Part shown: in pieces, positions 8,531 to 16,910 of the stretch
Layout of the letters: each line of letters begins with the position of its first letter
Numbering within the stretch: position 1 is the first letter of the stretch
Assembly: GCA_951828535.1 (NCBI GenBank)
Contig: OX639990.1
Location: 2,281,300 to 2,345,299, forward strand
DNA length: 64,000 bases
Source of the DNA: an uncultured Candidatus Entotheonella sp.
GTDB taxonomy: Bacteria; Tectomicrobia; Entotheonellia; Entotheonellales; Entotheonellaceae
Direction of reading: 5' to 3'
Program-made: the position numbers and the translations under genes
Notes under the pieces: generated by a model
Seen by the model: the letters and a program-made list of their open reading frames with translations, nothing else
The model's database searches: none
What the model was told of the DNA's origin: nothing

Positions 8531-9445
8531 ATGGCCAAGCAGGACTACTACCAGACCCTCAATGTCAAACGGGACGCCTCCGAAAAAGAGATCAAGCAGG
8601 CCTACCGCCGTCTGGCTCGCCAATATCACCCGGACGTCAACCCGGGAGACGCTGCTGCCGAGCAGAAATTCAAGGAGATATCCGAGGCTTACGAGGTGCT
8701 GGGCAACGCCGAGAGCCGCACGAAATACGACCGCTTCGGGCACCAGGCATTTGACACGAGCGGCGGCGGATTCGGCGGTTTTCACACCGGCAGCATCCGC
8801 GACATCTTTGGCTCAGGCGGGGGCTTCGCCGAGGGGTTCGGCGCCATTTTTGACGACCTGTTCGCTGGCGGCGGGGAACGTGCCGGGTCGATGCCACAGC
8901 GCGGGCAGGACGTTGAGCAGACCCTGGAAATTCCCTTCGAGGACGCCCTGCGCGGCACCACGACCCGCGTCAAGCTGACCCACCGGGACGGCAGCGTCGA
9001 GCGGCGGCAGGTCAAAATCCCGCCGGGCGTCGACACCGGCTCCAAGATACGCATCGCCAGCAAGGGCGCCGCCGGAACTGCGGGCGGGCCGGCGGGCGAT
9101 CTGTACGTCGTCATACGGGTCAAACCGCACGCCTACTTCGAACGCCGCGGCAATGACATCGAGTGCGAGGTGCCGGTGACGCTGGCCGAGGCCATGCTGG
9201 GTGCCAAAATCGAGGTGCCCACCATCGACGGCCCCACGTCCATGACGCTGCCGCCCGGCACGCAGAATGGCCGTCGCTTCCGCTTGCGCGGCAAAGGGGC
9301 GCCGAACCGGCAAGGCAATGAGCGCGGCAACCAGTATGTGCGCGTGCACGTCGTGCTGCCGGAGACGCTGGACGACCGGTCGCGGGAGCTATTGGAAGAG
9401 TTCAGCGCCCACAATCCCATGCAACCGCGCGCCAAGAGGTGGTAA
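8531..9445 (+). CDS. cbpA: CbpA-type (class II) J-domain co-chaperone
   Basis: Co-chaperone that stimulates Hsp70 (DnaK) ATPase through its J domain. Residues 1-70 are a J domain (YYQTLNVKRDASEKEIKQAY, HPD at 33-35), followed by a Gly/Phe-rich linker and the C-terminal beta-sandwich substrate-binding domains (VKIPPGVDTGSKIRI, LPPGTQNGRRFRLRGKG). There is no zinc-finger block, which makes it class II (CbpA) rather than DnaJ. ATG 8531 starts the J domain; the open frame upstream to 8429 has no J-domain homology. The HspR-like gene follows after 3 bp. Confidence 0.93.
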   Translation: MAKQDYYQTLNVKRDASEKEIKQAYRRLARQYHPDVNPGDAAAEQKFKEISEAYEVLGNAESRTKYDRFGHQAFDTSGGGFGGFHTGSIRDIFGSGGGFAEGFGAIFDDLFAGGGERAGSMPQRGQDVEQTLEIPFEDALRGTTTRVKLTHRDGSVERRQVKIPPGVDTGSKIRIASKGAAGTAGGPAGDLYVVIRVKPHAYFERRGNDIECEVPVTLAEAMLGAKIEVPTIDGPTSMTLPPGTQNGRRFRLRGKGAPNRQGNERGNQYVRVHVVLPETLDDRSRELLEEFSAHNPMQPRAKRW

Positions 9446-9448
9446 GCC

Positions 9449-9766
9449 ATGCCCGGCAAGGAATACTTCACCATCAGCGCCGTCGCCAACATGTTCAACG
9501 TGCACCCGCAGACCCTGCGCCTGTACGAACGCGAAGGGCTGCTGCACCCGGAACGCTCGGCGGGCAACACGCGGCTTTACACGCGCCGGGACATTGACCA
9601 CCTCAGTACGATTCTGAACCTGACGCGCGAGATGGGGGTCAATCTGGCGGGCGTGACGATCATCATGGACCTGCTGCGCAAGCTCCGCGCCGCGCAGGAA
9701 GAAACGCGCGCCCTGCTGGCCATGCGCGAGGCGCCGGGCAACTCACGGAATCCGGCTTCGACATAA
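9449..9766 (+). CDS. hspR: MerR-family HspR-like heat-shock regulator
   Basis: 105-residue MerR-type DNA-binding protein. The N-terminal winged helix ([20 protein letters not shown]) with [11 protein letters not shown] matches HspR, the repressor of dnaK/clpB-type operons in several bacterial groups; CbpM modulators are related in fold. It has no effector-binding domain, only a short coiled helix ([16 protein letters not shown]). The position between a CbpA-type gene (3 bp gap) and dnaJ (11 bp gap) strongly supports a chaperone-regulator role, perhaps feedback control by DnaK as known for HspR. Target operators were not recognised. Confidence 0.85.
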   Translation: MPGKEYFTISAVANMFNVHPQTLRLYEREGLLHPERSAGNTRLYTRRDIDHLSTILNLTREMGVNLAGVTIIMDLLRKLRAAQEETRALLAMREAPGNSRNPAST

Positions 9767-9777
9767 GGTACAACGCC

Positions 9778-10968
9778 ATGGTCAAACGGGATTATTACGA
9801 AATCCTCGACGTGTCGCGCGATGCGAGCGAGGATGAATTGAAAAAAAACTATCGCAGACTGGCTTTGAAATACCACCCGGACCGCAACCCGGACGACCCC
9901 AAGGCTGAGGAGAAATTCAAAGAAGCGGCGGAAGCCTACGACGTGCTGAACGACCCCGAAAAACGCAGCCTGTACGACCGCTACGGTCACGACGGCCTGC
10001 AGGGCGCGGGCTTTCAGGGCTTTGGCGGCGCCGAGGACGTCTTCTCCAGCTTCGGCAGCATTTTCGAAGAACTGTTCGGCTTTGGCGGCAGCGGACGCCG
10101 AGGCGGACGCACGGCGGCCCGCGCCGGCGCGGACCTGCGCTACGACGCTCAGATCACCCTGGAAGAAGTCGTTTCCGGTACCGAGAAGATGCTGGAATTC
10201 GACAAGACCGAGACCTGCATCCAGTGCCTGGGCAAGCGCACCGCACCGGGCACGCAACCCACCACCTGCGGAACCTGCGGCGGCATCGGACAGGTGGAAC
10301 GGCGGCAGGGCTTTTTCGCCATGCGCACCACGTGTCCGCACTGCCGCGGCCAAGGCGTGGTGATTACCGACCCGTGCCCCGAGTGCCGGGGGCTGGGGCT
10401 GGTGCAAACGCCCAAGAAGCTGTCGGTGAAGATTCCACCCGGCATGGACGAAAACGCCCGCCTGCGCCTCACCGGCGAGGGCGAGGAGGGCACCCATGGC
10501 GGGCCGCCGGGCGACCTGTACGTGGTGGTGCACGTGGCGCCGCACGACATCTTCGAGCGTGACGGTGTCAACGTACATTGCGAGGTGACGATCTCGTTCT
10601 CCCAGGCAGCCTTGGGTGCGGACGTGGAAGTTCCGTCGCTGTACGGACCCAAAACGCTCACCATCCCGCGCGGCACCCAGACCCGCGACACCCTGACCCT
10701 GCGCGGCTGCGGCGTGCCGCACGTGCGTGGTGGCGGACGCGGCGATCAGATCGCGCACGTCGTGGTGCGCACCCCCACCCGTCTCACCGAGCGCCAAGAG
10801 GAGCTGCTGCGCGAGTTTGCCTCCCTGAGCGGCGAAACGGCCAGCGTGACGCAGCGCAGCTCGCTGTTCACTCGCATCGCCCGCGCCGCGGCACGCCTCT
10901 GGCACGCGCTCACCCTGTCCGTGGCGCTGCCGGTACAGCGTCTGGGACAGGCGCCGCCCAGGCCCTGA
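9778..10968 (+). CDS. dnaJ: Chaperone protein DnaJ
   Basis: Class I J-protein partner of DnaK. The 396 residues contain a J domain (HPD at 33-35), a Gly/Phe-rich region (about 70-115), the zinc-binding domain with four Cys pairs (C147/C150, C164/C167, C186/C189, C200/C203) and the C-terminal substrate-binding sandwiches ([15 protein letters not shown]). The first zinc repeat is degenerate (CIQCLGK). The C-terminal 45 residues are a long, low-complexity Ala/Leu/Arg extension beyond the usual end. It completes the cbpA-hspR-dnaJ operon; dnaK and grpE are not in the window. Confidence 0.95.
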   Translation: MVKRDYYEILDVSRDASEDELKKNYRRLALKYHPDRNPDDPKAEEKFKEAAEAYDVLNDPEKRSLYDRYGHDGLQGAGFQGFGGAEDVFSSFGSIFEELFGFGGSGRRGGRTAARAGADLRYDAQITLEEVVSGTEKMLEFDKTETCIQCLGKRTAPGTQPTTCGTCGGIGQVERRQGFFAMRTTCPHCRGQGVVITDPCPECRGLGLVQTPKKLSVKIPPGMDENARLRLTGEGEEGTHGGPPGDLYVVVHVAPHDIFERDGVNVHCEVTISFSQAALGADVEVPSLYGPKTLTIPRGTQTRDTLTLRGCGVPHVRGGGRGDQIAHVVVRTPTRLTERQEELLREFASLSGETASVTQRSSLFTRIARAAARLWHALTLSVALPVQRLGQAPPRP

Positions 10969-11113
10969 GCACGATCAGCACTTGGCCAAACGGTTCCGGC
11001 GTTCTTGATTCAGGCGGCAGAATCTGATATTCAACGAATTCCACCTGCCCGCAGACAGCAGAACCGCGCGTTGTCTCACCGTCTCTCACCCCCGAATCCG
11101 GGAGCGCCAGCCG

Positions 11114-11395
11114 ATGAGGAAAGTCGAAATTGTCAATCGTATCGCCGATGAAACCGACATTACAAAGGTGAAAGCCGAAGAGGCCGTGGACGCGATCCTC
11201 GACGAGTTGAAGGAGAGCCTGTGTCGGGGCGAGTCGGTCGTTCTGCGGCGTTTCGGCACCTTTCAGGTGCGCGAAAAGCACGCGCGTCTCGGGCGGAATC
11301 CCAAAACGGGTGAGGAAGCCGAAATACCGGCCCGGCGGGTGGTGCGGTTCAAGTCAGGCAAGTTTTTCAAGGACGTCGTCAACGGCGACGACTAA
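11114..11395 (+). CDS. HU/IHF family DNA-bending protein
   Basis: 93-residue nucleoid protein that bends DNA as a dimer. It shows the family signature (VVLRRFGTFQVREKHARLG, GRNPKTGEEAEIPARRVV) with the Pro that intercalates at the DNA kink. The arm and the IPARRVVRFKSGK end resemble IHF-alpha as much as HU, so the subunit type is left open. It is a single gene with its own 145-bp upstream spacer and ends 15 bp from the convergent queA stop. Confidence 0.92.
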   Translation: MRKVEIVNRIADETDITKVKAEEAVDAILDELKESLCRGESVVLRRFGTFQVREKHARLGRNPKTGEEAEIPARRVVRFKSGKFFKDVVNGDD

Positions 11396-11410
11396 CAAAG
11401 TCGGGCAGGC

Positions 11411-12451
11411 TCAAATGACGAGCATGGCATCGCCGTAGCTGTAGAAGCGGTATTGGTTGGCAATGGCTTTCTGGTAGGCTTCGAGCATGAGATTGCGGCC
11501 GGCAAACGCACACACCAGCATAAAAAGCGTTGAGCGCGGCAGGTGAAAATTGGTAATCAGGGCATCGATGACGCGAAAACGATGCCCGGGCTTGATAAAG
11601 AGTTCCGACCATCCGCTAGCGGCGTGTATCCCCCCTATTTCTTGTCCAATCGTTTCCAGCGTCCGTGTCGTCGTGGTTCCCACCGCCACCACCCGGTGAC
11701 CCAATTCGCGGGCACGCTCGATGCGTTCGGCCTCGGACGCCGCCAGTTGGTAGCGTTCCGCGCCCATGCGATGCTGTTCAATGGCGTCGCTGCGCAGCGG
11801 CTGGAACGTCCCCCACCCCACGTGAAGCGTGAGCGTCGCTCGCTGGACCCCCTGCCGCTCCAGATCGGCCAGCAACTCCGGCGTGAAATGCAGGCCGGCG
11901 GTCGGCGCCGCCACCGCGCCGGGATGGCAGGCATACACCGTCTGGTAGCGTTCCAGATCGAATTCCCGGCTCTCAGCCGGCTGCTGCCGTTTGATATAGG
12001 GCGGCAGCGGCACCTCCCCGAACTCGGTAAGCACCGGCAACACGTCGGGCGGCGTAAAGTGCAGGATAGCCGCCCCGTCCTCCGTCCGCTCCCCAACACG
12101 TCCCCGCAACGTCCCATCGCCGAATTCCACCGCCGTGCCAGCCGGCACCTTGGCGGCGGGCTTCAACAGCACTTCCCATGCCCCGGCGCTGAGCTCGTGA
12201 AGCAGCAGTACCTCTACGCTGCCGCCGGTGCCGACCTTACGGCCCCGCAAGCGCGCCGGGATCACCTTGGTGTCATTCACCACCAGCACGTCCCCGGCGC
12301 TCAGATAATCGCCGACGTTGGCAAAACCGTCATGCCGGATACTGCGCTGCTGCCGGTCGACGATCATCAGCCGCGAGCCATCCCGCCTGGCAGCGGGCGC
12401 TTGGGCGATCAATTCGGCTGGCAGGGTGAAATCGAAGTCGCGCAGGTGCAC
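11411..12451 (-). CDS. queA: S-adenosylmethionine:tRNA ribosyltransferase-isomerase
   Basis: Transfers and isomerises the ribosyl part of SAM onto preQ1-modified tRNA to make epoxyqueuosine at position 34. Family segments are intact: DFDFTLPAELIAQAPA, VLVVNDTKVIPARLRG, GAVAAPTAGLHFT, HVGWGTFQP and NFHLPRSTLFMLVCAF. I place the start at GTG 12451 because that matches the family N-terminus; an ATG at 12499 in the same frame would add 16 residues rich in Cys/Lys and overlap ruvB by 23 bp. It is the last gene of the yebC-ruvC-ruvA-ruvB-queA unit. Confidence 0.94.
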   Translation of the reverse strand: MHLRDFDFTLPAELIAQAPAARRDGSRLMIVDRQQRSIRHDGFANVGDYLSAGDVLVVNDTKVIPARLRGRKVGTGGSVEVLLLHELSAGAWEVLLKPAAKVPAGTAVEFGDGTLRGRVGERTEDGAAILHFTPPDVLPVLTEFGEVPLPPYIKRQQPAESREFDLERYQTVYACHPGAVAAPTAGLHFTPELLADLERQGVQRATLTLHVGWGTFQPLRSDAIEQHRMGAERYQLAASEAERIERARELGHRVVAVGTTTTRTLETIGQEIGGIHAASGWSELFIKPGHRFRVIDALITNFHLPRSTLFMLVCAFAGRNLMLEAYQKAIANQYRFYSYGDAMLVI

Positions 12452-12476
12452 GGCAAGCGCTTTCTTACGGCATGAG

Positions 12477-13496
12477 CTACAGCAAGCGGGTTTGGCCATC
12501 GGTTGCGAGCTGGCGCCGCAAGTGACGATAAGCCAGAGGGGTCGCAGTACGCCCGCGTGGGGTGCGTTTGAGGTAGCCCTCCTGAATCAGGAACGGCTCA
12601 TACACGTCCTCGATGGTGTCCTTCTCCTCGTTGAGGACGGCGGAAAGCGTTTCCAGACCCACCGGGCCGCCGCCAAACTTGTCGATAATCGCTTCCAGAA
12701 GCTGCCGGTCCATCTTGTCCAACCCCAGGTCGTCGACGTCCAGAAGTTGCAGGGCTTGGGCGGCCACTTCGCAGTTAATGAAGCCATCCGCCCGCACCTG
12801 CGCGTAATCACGCACCCGCTTAAGCAAGCGGTTGGCCACCCGCGGCGTGCCGCGCGAACGGCGGGCGATCTCGACGGTGCCCTCCTGGTCGATGCCGACC
12901 CGCAACAGGTCGGCGGAGCGGCGCAGAATTACCTGCAACTCCTCCTGCGTATAAAAATCCAGCCGCATCATCACGCCGAACCGGTCGCGCAACGGCGAGG
13001 TCAACAGCCCCGTCCGCGTGGTGGCGCCGACGAGGGTGAAACGCGGCAGGCTCAGCTTGATCGTCCGGGCGCTTGGTCCCTGCCCGATGATGATGTCGAG
13101 CTGAAAGTCTTCCATGGCGGGATACAGCACTTCCTCGATGATGTGCGACAAACGGTGGATCTCGTCGATGAAAAACACGTCGCCATGCTGCAGATTGGTG
13201 AGGATAGCAGCCAGGTCGCCGGGCCGTTCCAGAATCGGCCCCGAGGTGGTCTTGACGTTGACCTGCATCTCGTTGGCGATGATGTGCGCCAGGGTGGTCT
13301 TGCCGAGGCCGGGCGGCCCGCTGAAGAGAATGTGGTCAATCGTGTCGGCGCGCTGCCGGGCGGCCTCGATCAGAATGCGGAGATTTTCCTTGCTCTGCGA
13401 CTGCCCGACGTAGTCCTCAAGCGTAAGCGGACGCAGGCTGACTTCGAGGAGGTTTTCCTCGGAATCCTGGGCTCGATCCACGATGCGCTCTATCAC
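12477..13496 (-). CDS. ruvB: Holliday junction branch-migration ATPase RuvB
   Basis: Hexameric AAA+ motor that drives Holliday junction branch migration with RuvA. The 339 residues include Walker [10 protein letters not shown] (60-68), Walker B FFIDEIH (D111-E112), sensor GATTRTG and the winged-helix C-terminus ([17 protein letters not shown]). Length is standard. It lies 14 bp after ruvA. Confidence 0.97.
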   Translation of the reverse strand: MIERIVDRAQDSEENLLEVSLRPLTLEDYVGQSQSKENLRILIEAARQRADTIDHILFSGPPGLGKTTLAHIIANEMQVNVKTTSGPILERPGDLAAILTNLQHGDVFFIDEIHRLSHIIEEVLYPAMEDFQLDIIIGQGPSARTIKLSLPRFTLVGATTRTGLLTSPLRDRFGVMMRLDFYTQEELQVILRRSADLLRVGIDQEGTVEIARRSRGTPRVANRLLKRVRDYAQVRADGFINCEVAAQALQLLDVDDLGLDKMDRQLLEAIIDKFGGGPVGLETLSAVLNEEKDTIEDVYEPFLIQEGYLKRTPRGRTATPLAYRHLRRQLATDGQTRLL

Positions 13497-13510
13497 TCTG
13501 CGCCCCTAAG

Positions 13511-14116
13511 CTACGTTGCCAGCCGTTGCAGCGTGTCCTTCAGGAGGGTTTCCAGCACCGGCCGCCCATCCCGCTCCCTGCGCACGACCTGCACGGCACG
13601 CTGCGCCTCGTTGCGCTTGTATCCCAGATTGAGCAGGGCCGACACCACGTCGCCCACCACTTGCTCATCCGCCGGGACCGACTCGCGCGGCAGCCCGGAC
13701 GGCGCCATGCCGAGCTTCACGATCTTCTCCTGCAATTCGAGGACGACGCGTTCAGCGGTTTTGCGGCCGATGCCGGGAATGGTTTGCAGCCTGGACACCT
13801 CCGCCTGGGCGATGCACGCCTGCAGGTCGCCCGCGGGAATGCTGGACAGCATATTGAGCGCCAGACGCGGGCCGATCGACGACACCGTGATGAGTATCTC
13901 GAAGAGGCTGCGCTCGTCCTCGGTGGCGAAGCCGTACAGCCGCATGGTGTCTTCGCGCACGTATAGGGTGGTGCGCAGCGTAACGCCCTCACCCACACTC
14001 GGCAGCACGTAGTAGGTGGACAAGGGAATATCCGCCTGATAGCCGACGCCATGCACGTCGATCACCGCGTGCTCAACCGTTTTGTCCATCAGGAGGCCTT
14101 GCAGAAGCACGATCAT
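13511..14116 (-). CDS. ruvA: Holliday junction DNA-binding subunit RuvA
   Basis: Tetrameric Holliday-junction-binding partner of RuvB. The 201 residues have the OB-fold start (MIVLLQGLLMDKTVEHAV), helix-hairpin-helix segments (LQTIPGIGRKTAERVVLEL) and the small C-terminal RuvB-binding domain (VSALLNLGYKRNEAQRAV). ATG 14116 is chosen: it overlaps the ruvC stop in an ATGA arrangement, and homologues start with this Met; the open frame extends 14 codons further without support. Confidence 0.96.
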   Translation of the reverse strand: MIVLLQGLLMDKTVEHAVIDVHGVGYQADIPLSTYYVLPSVGEGVTLRTTLYVREDTMRLYGFATEDERSLFEILITVSSIGPRLALNMLSSIPAGDLQACIAQAEVSRLQTIPGIGRKTAERVVLELQEKIVKLGMAPSGLPRESVPADEQVVGDVVSALLNLGYKRNEAQRAVQVVRRERDGRPVLETLLKDTLQRLAT

Positions 14117-14604
14117 GGCGCCAGTTTTCTCTGCCATTCGTGGCTGTGCAGGTAGCAAATGGCGGCGGCCAAGGCATCGGCCGCGTCAGCGGGACGGGGT
14201 GCCGTCGGGAGGTTCAGAAGCACACGAACCATGTGCTGGACTTGTTCCTTGGCCGCACGGCCGTAGCCAACAACGGCCTGCTTGATCTCCAGGGCCGAAT
14301 ACTCCACCAGCGGCACCGCGGCATTGGCGACGGTCAGCAGGGCCACGCCGCGCGCCTGGCCCAGCGTCAGGGCGGCCTTGGCGTTCTCGGCGAAGAAGAC
14401 CTTTTCCACCACGGCGGCCTCGGGCTGCCAGACTTGGATAACCTCCGACAATCCCTCGTAAATATGTTTGAGCCGCACCGGCAGCGGTTGCCGGGCCGAG
14501 GTGCGCACGGCGCCCCAAGTGAGCGCCTGCATACCGGCGGCGCCGTGCTCGACGACGCCGAAGCCGGTGACCAGCGATCCTGGGTCAATACCTAGCACAC
14601 GCAC
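14113..14604 (-). CDS. ruvC: Holliday junction resolvase RuvC
   Basis: Dimeric RNase-H-fold endonuclease that cuts Holliday junctions. In 163 residues the acidic catalytic set is visible: D7 in GIDPGS, E67 in VVEKVFF, and D140/D143 in ADAADALAAAIC. It overlaps ruvA by 4 bp, so translation of the two is probably coupled. YebC lies 39 bp upstream on the same strand. Confidence 0.96.
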   Translation of the reverse strand: MRVLGIDPGSLVTGFGVVEHGAAGMQALTWGAVRTSARQPLPVRLKHIYEGLSEVIQVWQPEAAVVEKVFFAENAKAALTLGQARGVALLTVANAAVPLVEYSALEIKQAVVGYGRAAKEQVQHMVRVLLNLPTAPRPADAADALAAAICYLHSHEWQRKLAP

Positions 14605-14643
14605 GCTGTCCCCCGTCGCTGCGGCCCATTCGTGAGGCGTGGA

Positions 14644-15396
14644 TTACGAAGCCGCCAGCGCGGCCATGACGTCGTCGGGAATGTCGAAGTTAGCGTAGGC
14701 ACGCCGCACGTCGTCCTGGTCGTCCAGCGCCTCCATCAGGCGGATGACCTGCTCGGCCTGCTTGCCCTCGATCGTCACGATCGACTGCGGCAGCATGGTG
14801 ACCTCCGCCACCTCGGGCGTCAGGCCCTGCGCCTCAAGCGAGCTGCGCACATCCTCGAAGACCTCCGGTGCAGTCAGGATTTCGTACAGGTCGTTTTCCG
14901 TTCTGACGTCGTCTCCGCCGGCCTCCAGGACGACCTCAAGGAGGGCGTCTTCGTCAATGCTGCCGGCGTCGAGCGTCAAAAAACCCTGCCGCTGGAACAT
15001 CCACGCGACGCAGCCGTTTTCGCCCATGCTGCCGCCGTGCTTGGCGAACAGGTGGCGAATTTCGGCGACCGTGCGGTTCTTGTTGTCGGTCAGCGTGTCG
15101 ACCAGGACCGCCACGCCGCCGGCGCCGTAGCCCTCATAGGTCACTTCCTCGTACGTCTCGCCCGCGGTGTCGCCGGTGCCCTTCTGGATAGCGCGCTGAA
15201 TGGTGTCGGCCGGCATGTTGGCACCCTTGGCCGAGGCCACCGCGGTACGCAGCCGCGGGTTGGTGTTCGGATCGCCCCCTGCGGCGCGGGCGGCTGACAC
15301 CAGCTCGCGGATCAGTTTGGTGAACATCTTGCCACGGCGTGCATCCACCATGGCCTTTTTGTGCTTGATACTCGACCATTTTGAATGACCGGACAT
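14644..15396 (-). CDS. yebC: YebC/PmpR/TACO1 family protein
   Basis: Conserved protein first described as a transcriptional regulator; recent work ties YebC proteins to relief of ribosome stalling at proline-rich stretches. The 250-residue product starts MSGHSKWSSIKHKKAM and keeps YEGYGAGGVAVLVD and GCVAWMFQRQG, all family hallmarks. ATG 15396 is preceded by GGGAGG at ideal spacing and fits better than the in-frame GTG two codons earlier. It heads the ruvCAB-queA unit; the 125 bp upstream hold no gene. Confidence 0.95.
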   Translation of the reverse strand: MSGHSKWSSIKHKKAMVDARRGKMFTKLIRELVSAARAAGGDPNTNPRLRTAVASAKGANMPADTIQRAIQKGTGDTAGETYEEVTYEGYGAGGVAVLVDTLTDNKNRTVAEIRHLFAKHGGSMGENGCVAWMFQRQGFLTLDAGSIDEDALLEVVLEAGGDDVRTENDLYEILTAPEVFEDVRSSLEAQGLTPEVAEVTMLPQSIVTIEGKQAEQVIRLMEALDDQDDVRRAYANFDIPDDVMAALAAS

Positions 15397-15521
15397 AATC
15401 ACCTCCCATTACTTGCTGAAACCGGATCACGCGCCCATCCCGTAACGTCCAGACAAGACGCGCTGCGTGCCGCGTATTCTCGCATACGAACGCACCGCAA
15501 CGCAAAAACGGCGGTGCGCCG

Positions 15522-16580
15522 TCAGGCAAGCGCGGTGGGTAGGGCGGAGGCGATTCCAAGCTCTTCCACGGTGTCGCAAATCTGACGCCACGTCTCGTCC
15601 TCGACGGGGATGCCATCGCGGCGGCGGGCGGCCTCGTTGCGCGCTTCGTATTCGCCCGGCACCAGAACGCCCTCCTGTCCGGGCGCCGGCAGCGTGTCGT
15701 GCAGATAATCGACCAACTCGGCCATTTCGGCGTGAAACTGCTCCAGGGGCAGAAAGGCGGCGATGTCGATGACGATCATGAAGGTGCCGTTGTTGAGATC
15801 CTGGCGGTCCTTGGCCGCGGTGCCGGTGCGCGCCAGGATGCCGGACAGCACTTCCACCATGACCGCCAGGCCGTAGCCCTTGTGGCCCTGATCGCCGCCC
15901 AGGGGCAGGGCCATGCCGCCGGCGTAGAAGTCCGCCGGGTCGCGGGTCGGCAGGCCGTCTTTGTTGATGATCCAGCCCGTGCCGGTCTCGTGCCCGCGGT
16001 TCAGCATCAGGCGAATCTTGCCGGCCGCCGCAGCCGACGTCGCCATGTCGAGCAGCAACGGCGCGCCGGCCGGATTGGGGAATGCCATGGCGATAGGGTT
16101 GGTGGCCAAACGGGGCTGCATGCCCAGGAACGGCGTAACCAGCTTGCCGGCGCCGCCAGCGGACGCCGTGACGATGGCGCCCATGCCGGCCTCGGCGGCC
16201 ATCGCCGGATAGGCGCCGATGCGGCCAATGTGGTTGAGGTTGTGCACCCCGACGGCCGCGATGGCGTGCTCCCGCGCCTTGCTGATGGCCAACTGCATCG
16301 CCTTGCTGGCCGCCACGTGCCCCATGGTGAAATGGCCGTCCAGCACGGCCGTCGTCGACGTCTCGTGCACGGTTTCCACCGCCGCTCCCGGCCGCACATG
16401 GCCGCTGCGAATGCGCTCGACGTAGCCCGGAATGTGAATGACGCCGTGTGAATCGTGCCCCGCCAGATTGGCCTGTACCATGATGTCGGCGATCGTCGCG
16501 GCCTCCTGGCGCGGAAATCCGACGGCGTGAAAGACTTCTTCGGTCAGACGTTGCAGGTCCGGCGCAGCGAACGTTGGCAC
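15522..16580 (-). CDS. Malate/L-lactate dehydrogenase family oxidoreductase
   Basis: NAD(P)-dependent 2-hydroxyacid dehydrogenase of the Ldh2 (YlbC/YiaK/ComC) family, unrelated to classical LDH. The 352 residues show AGHDSHGVIHIPGY with the catalytic His near position 45-50, a GHVAASKAM segment, NHIGRIGAYP, and GGDQGHKGYGLAVMVEVLSG. Substrate (malate, sulfolactate, ureidoglycolate or diketogulonate) cannot be read from the sequence. It is a single gene with AGGAGG-like sequence before its ATG and is separated from trkH by a divergent 330-bp spacer that carries a palindromic repeat. Confidence 0.9.
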   Translation of the reverse strand: MPTFAAPDLQRLTEEVFHAVGFPRQEAATIADIMVQANLAGHDSHGVIHIPGYVERIRSGHVRPGAAVETVHETSTTAVLDGHFTMGHVAASKAMQLAISKAREHAIAAVGVHNLNHIGRIGAYPAMAAEAGMGAIVTASAGGAGKLVTPFLGMQPRLATNPIAMAFPNPAGAPLLLDMATSAAAAGKIRLMLNRGHETGTGWIINKDGLPTRDPADFYAGGMALPLGGDQGHKGYGLAVMVEVLSGILARTGTAAKDRQDLNNGTFMIVIDIAAFLPLEQFHAEMAELVDYLHDTLPAPGQEGVLVPGEYEARNEAARRRDGIPVEDETWRQICDTVEELGIASALPTALA

Positions 16581-16777
16581 GAGGGCCTCCTTTGGCTCGG
16601 GTGGTGTTTGGACGGCGGGATGCGTTGAAACTGCCGACGTTTATAGTGGTTTACAGGGTGAGGCGCAAGCCGCTGTGCAGGACGCCGGCCGGCGCACGCT
16701 GCATTTGACCCCCCGCAAGCCCCTGACTACAATCCCCGCACCGTTGACGAAACTGGGTCGTGTCTCACGCCAGAATT

Positions 16778-16889
16778 CCCCCTCACCCCAACCCTCTCAC
16801 GCCAGGGGAGAGAGAGCAGCGGTGCCCTGTGAAAAAGGGCCAGGGAGCGGCAATTTTCTTCCCCGTTGAGGGGGAGGGCTAGGGGGGAC
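16778..16889. repeat. GC-rich palindromic dispersed repeat, long form (copy A)
   Basis: Starts CCCCCTCACCCCAACCCTCT, turns through a purine-rich arm (GGGGAGAGAGAG) and ends with GGGGGAGGGCTAGGGGGG. Preceded by GGGTCGTGTCTCAC, which also precedes the copy at 47.7 kb. The repeat fills most of the 330-bp gap 16581-16910, where I see nothing else. Confidence 0.8.
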
Positions 16890-16910
16890 GACGCCCCATG
16901 AGCGCTGAGC

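Noticed and set aside
9577-10905. 442-codon minus-strand frame opposite dnaJ
   Set aside because: Antisense to the well-supported dnaJ and hspR genes and without recognisable motifs.
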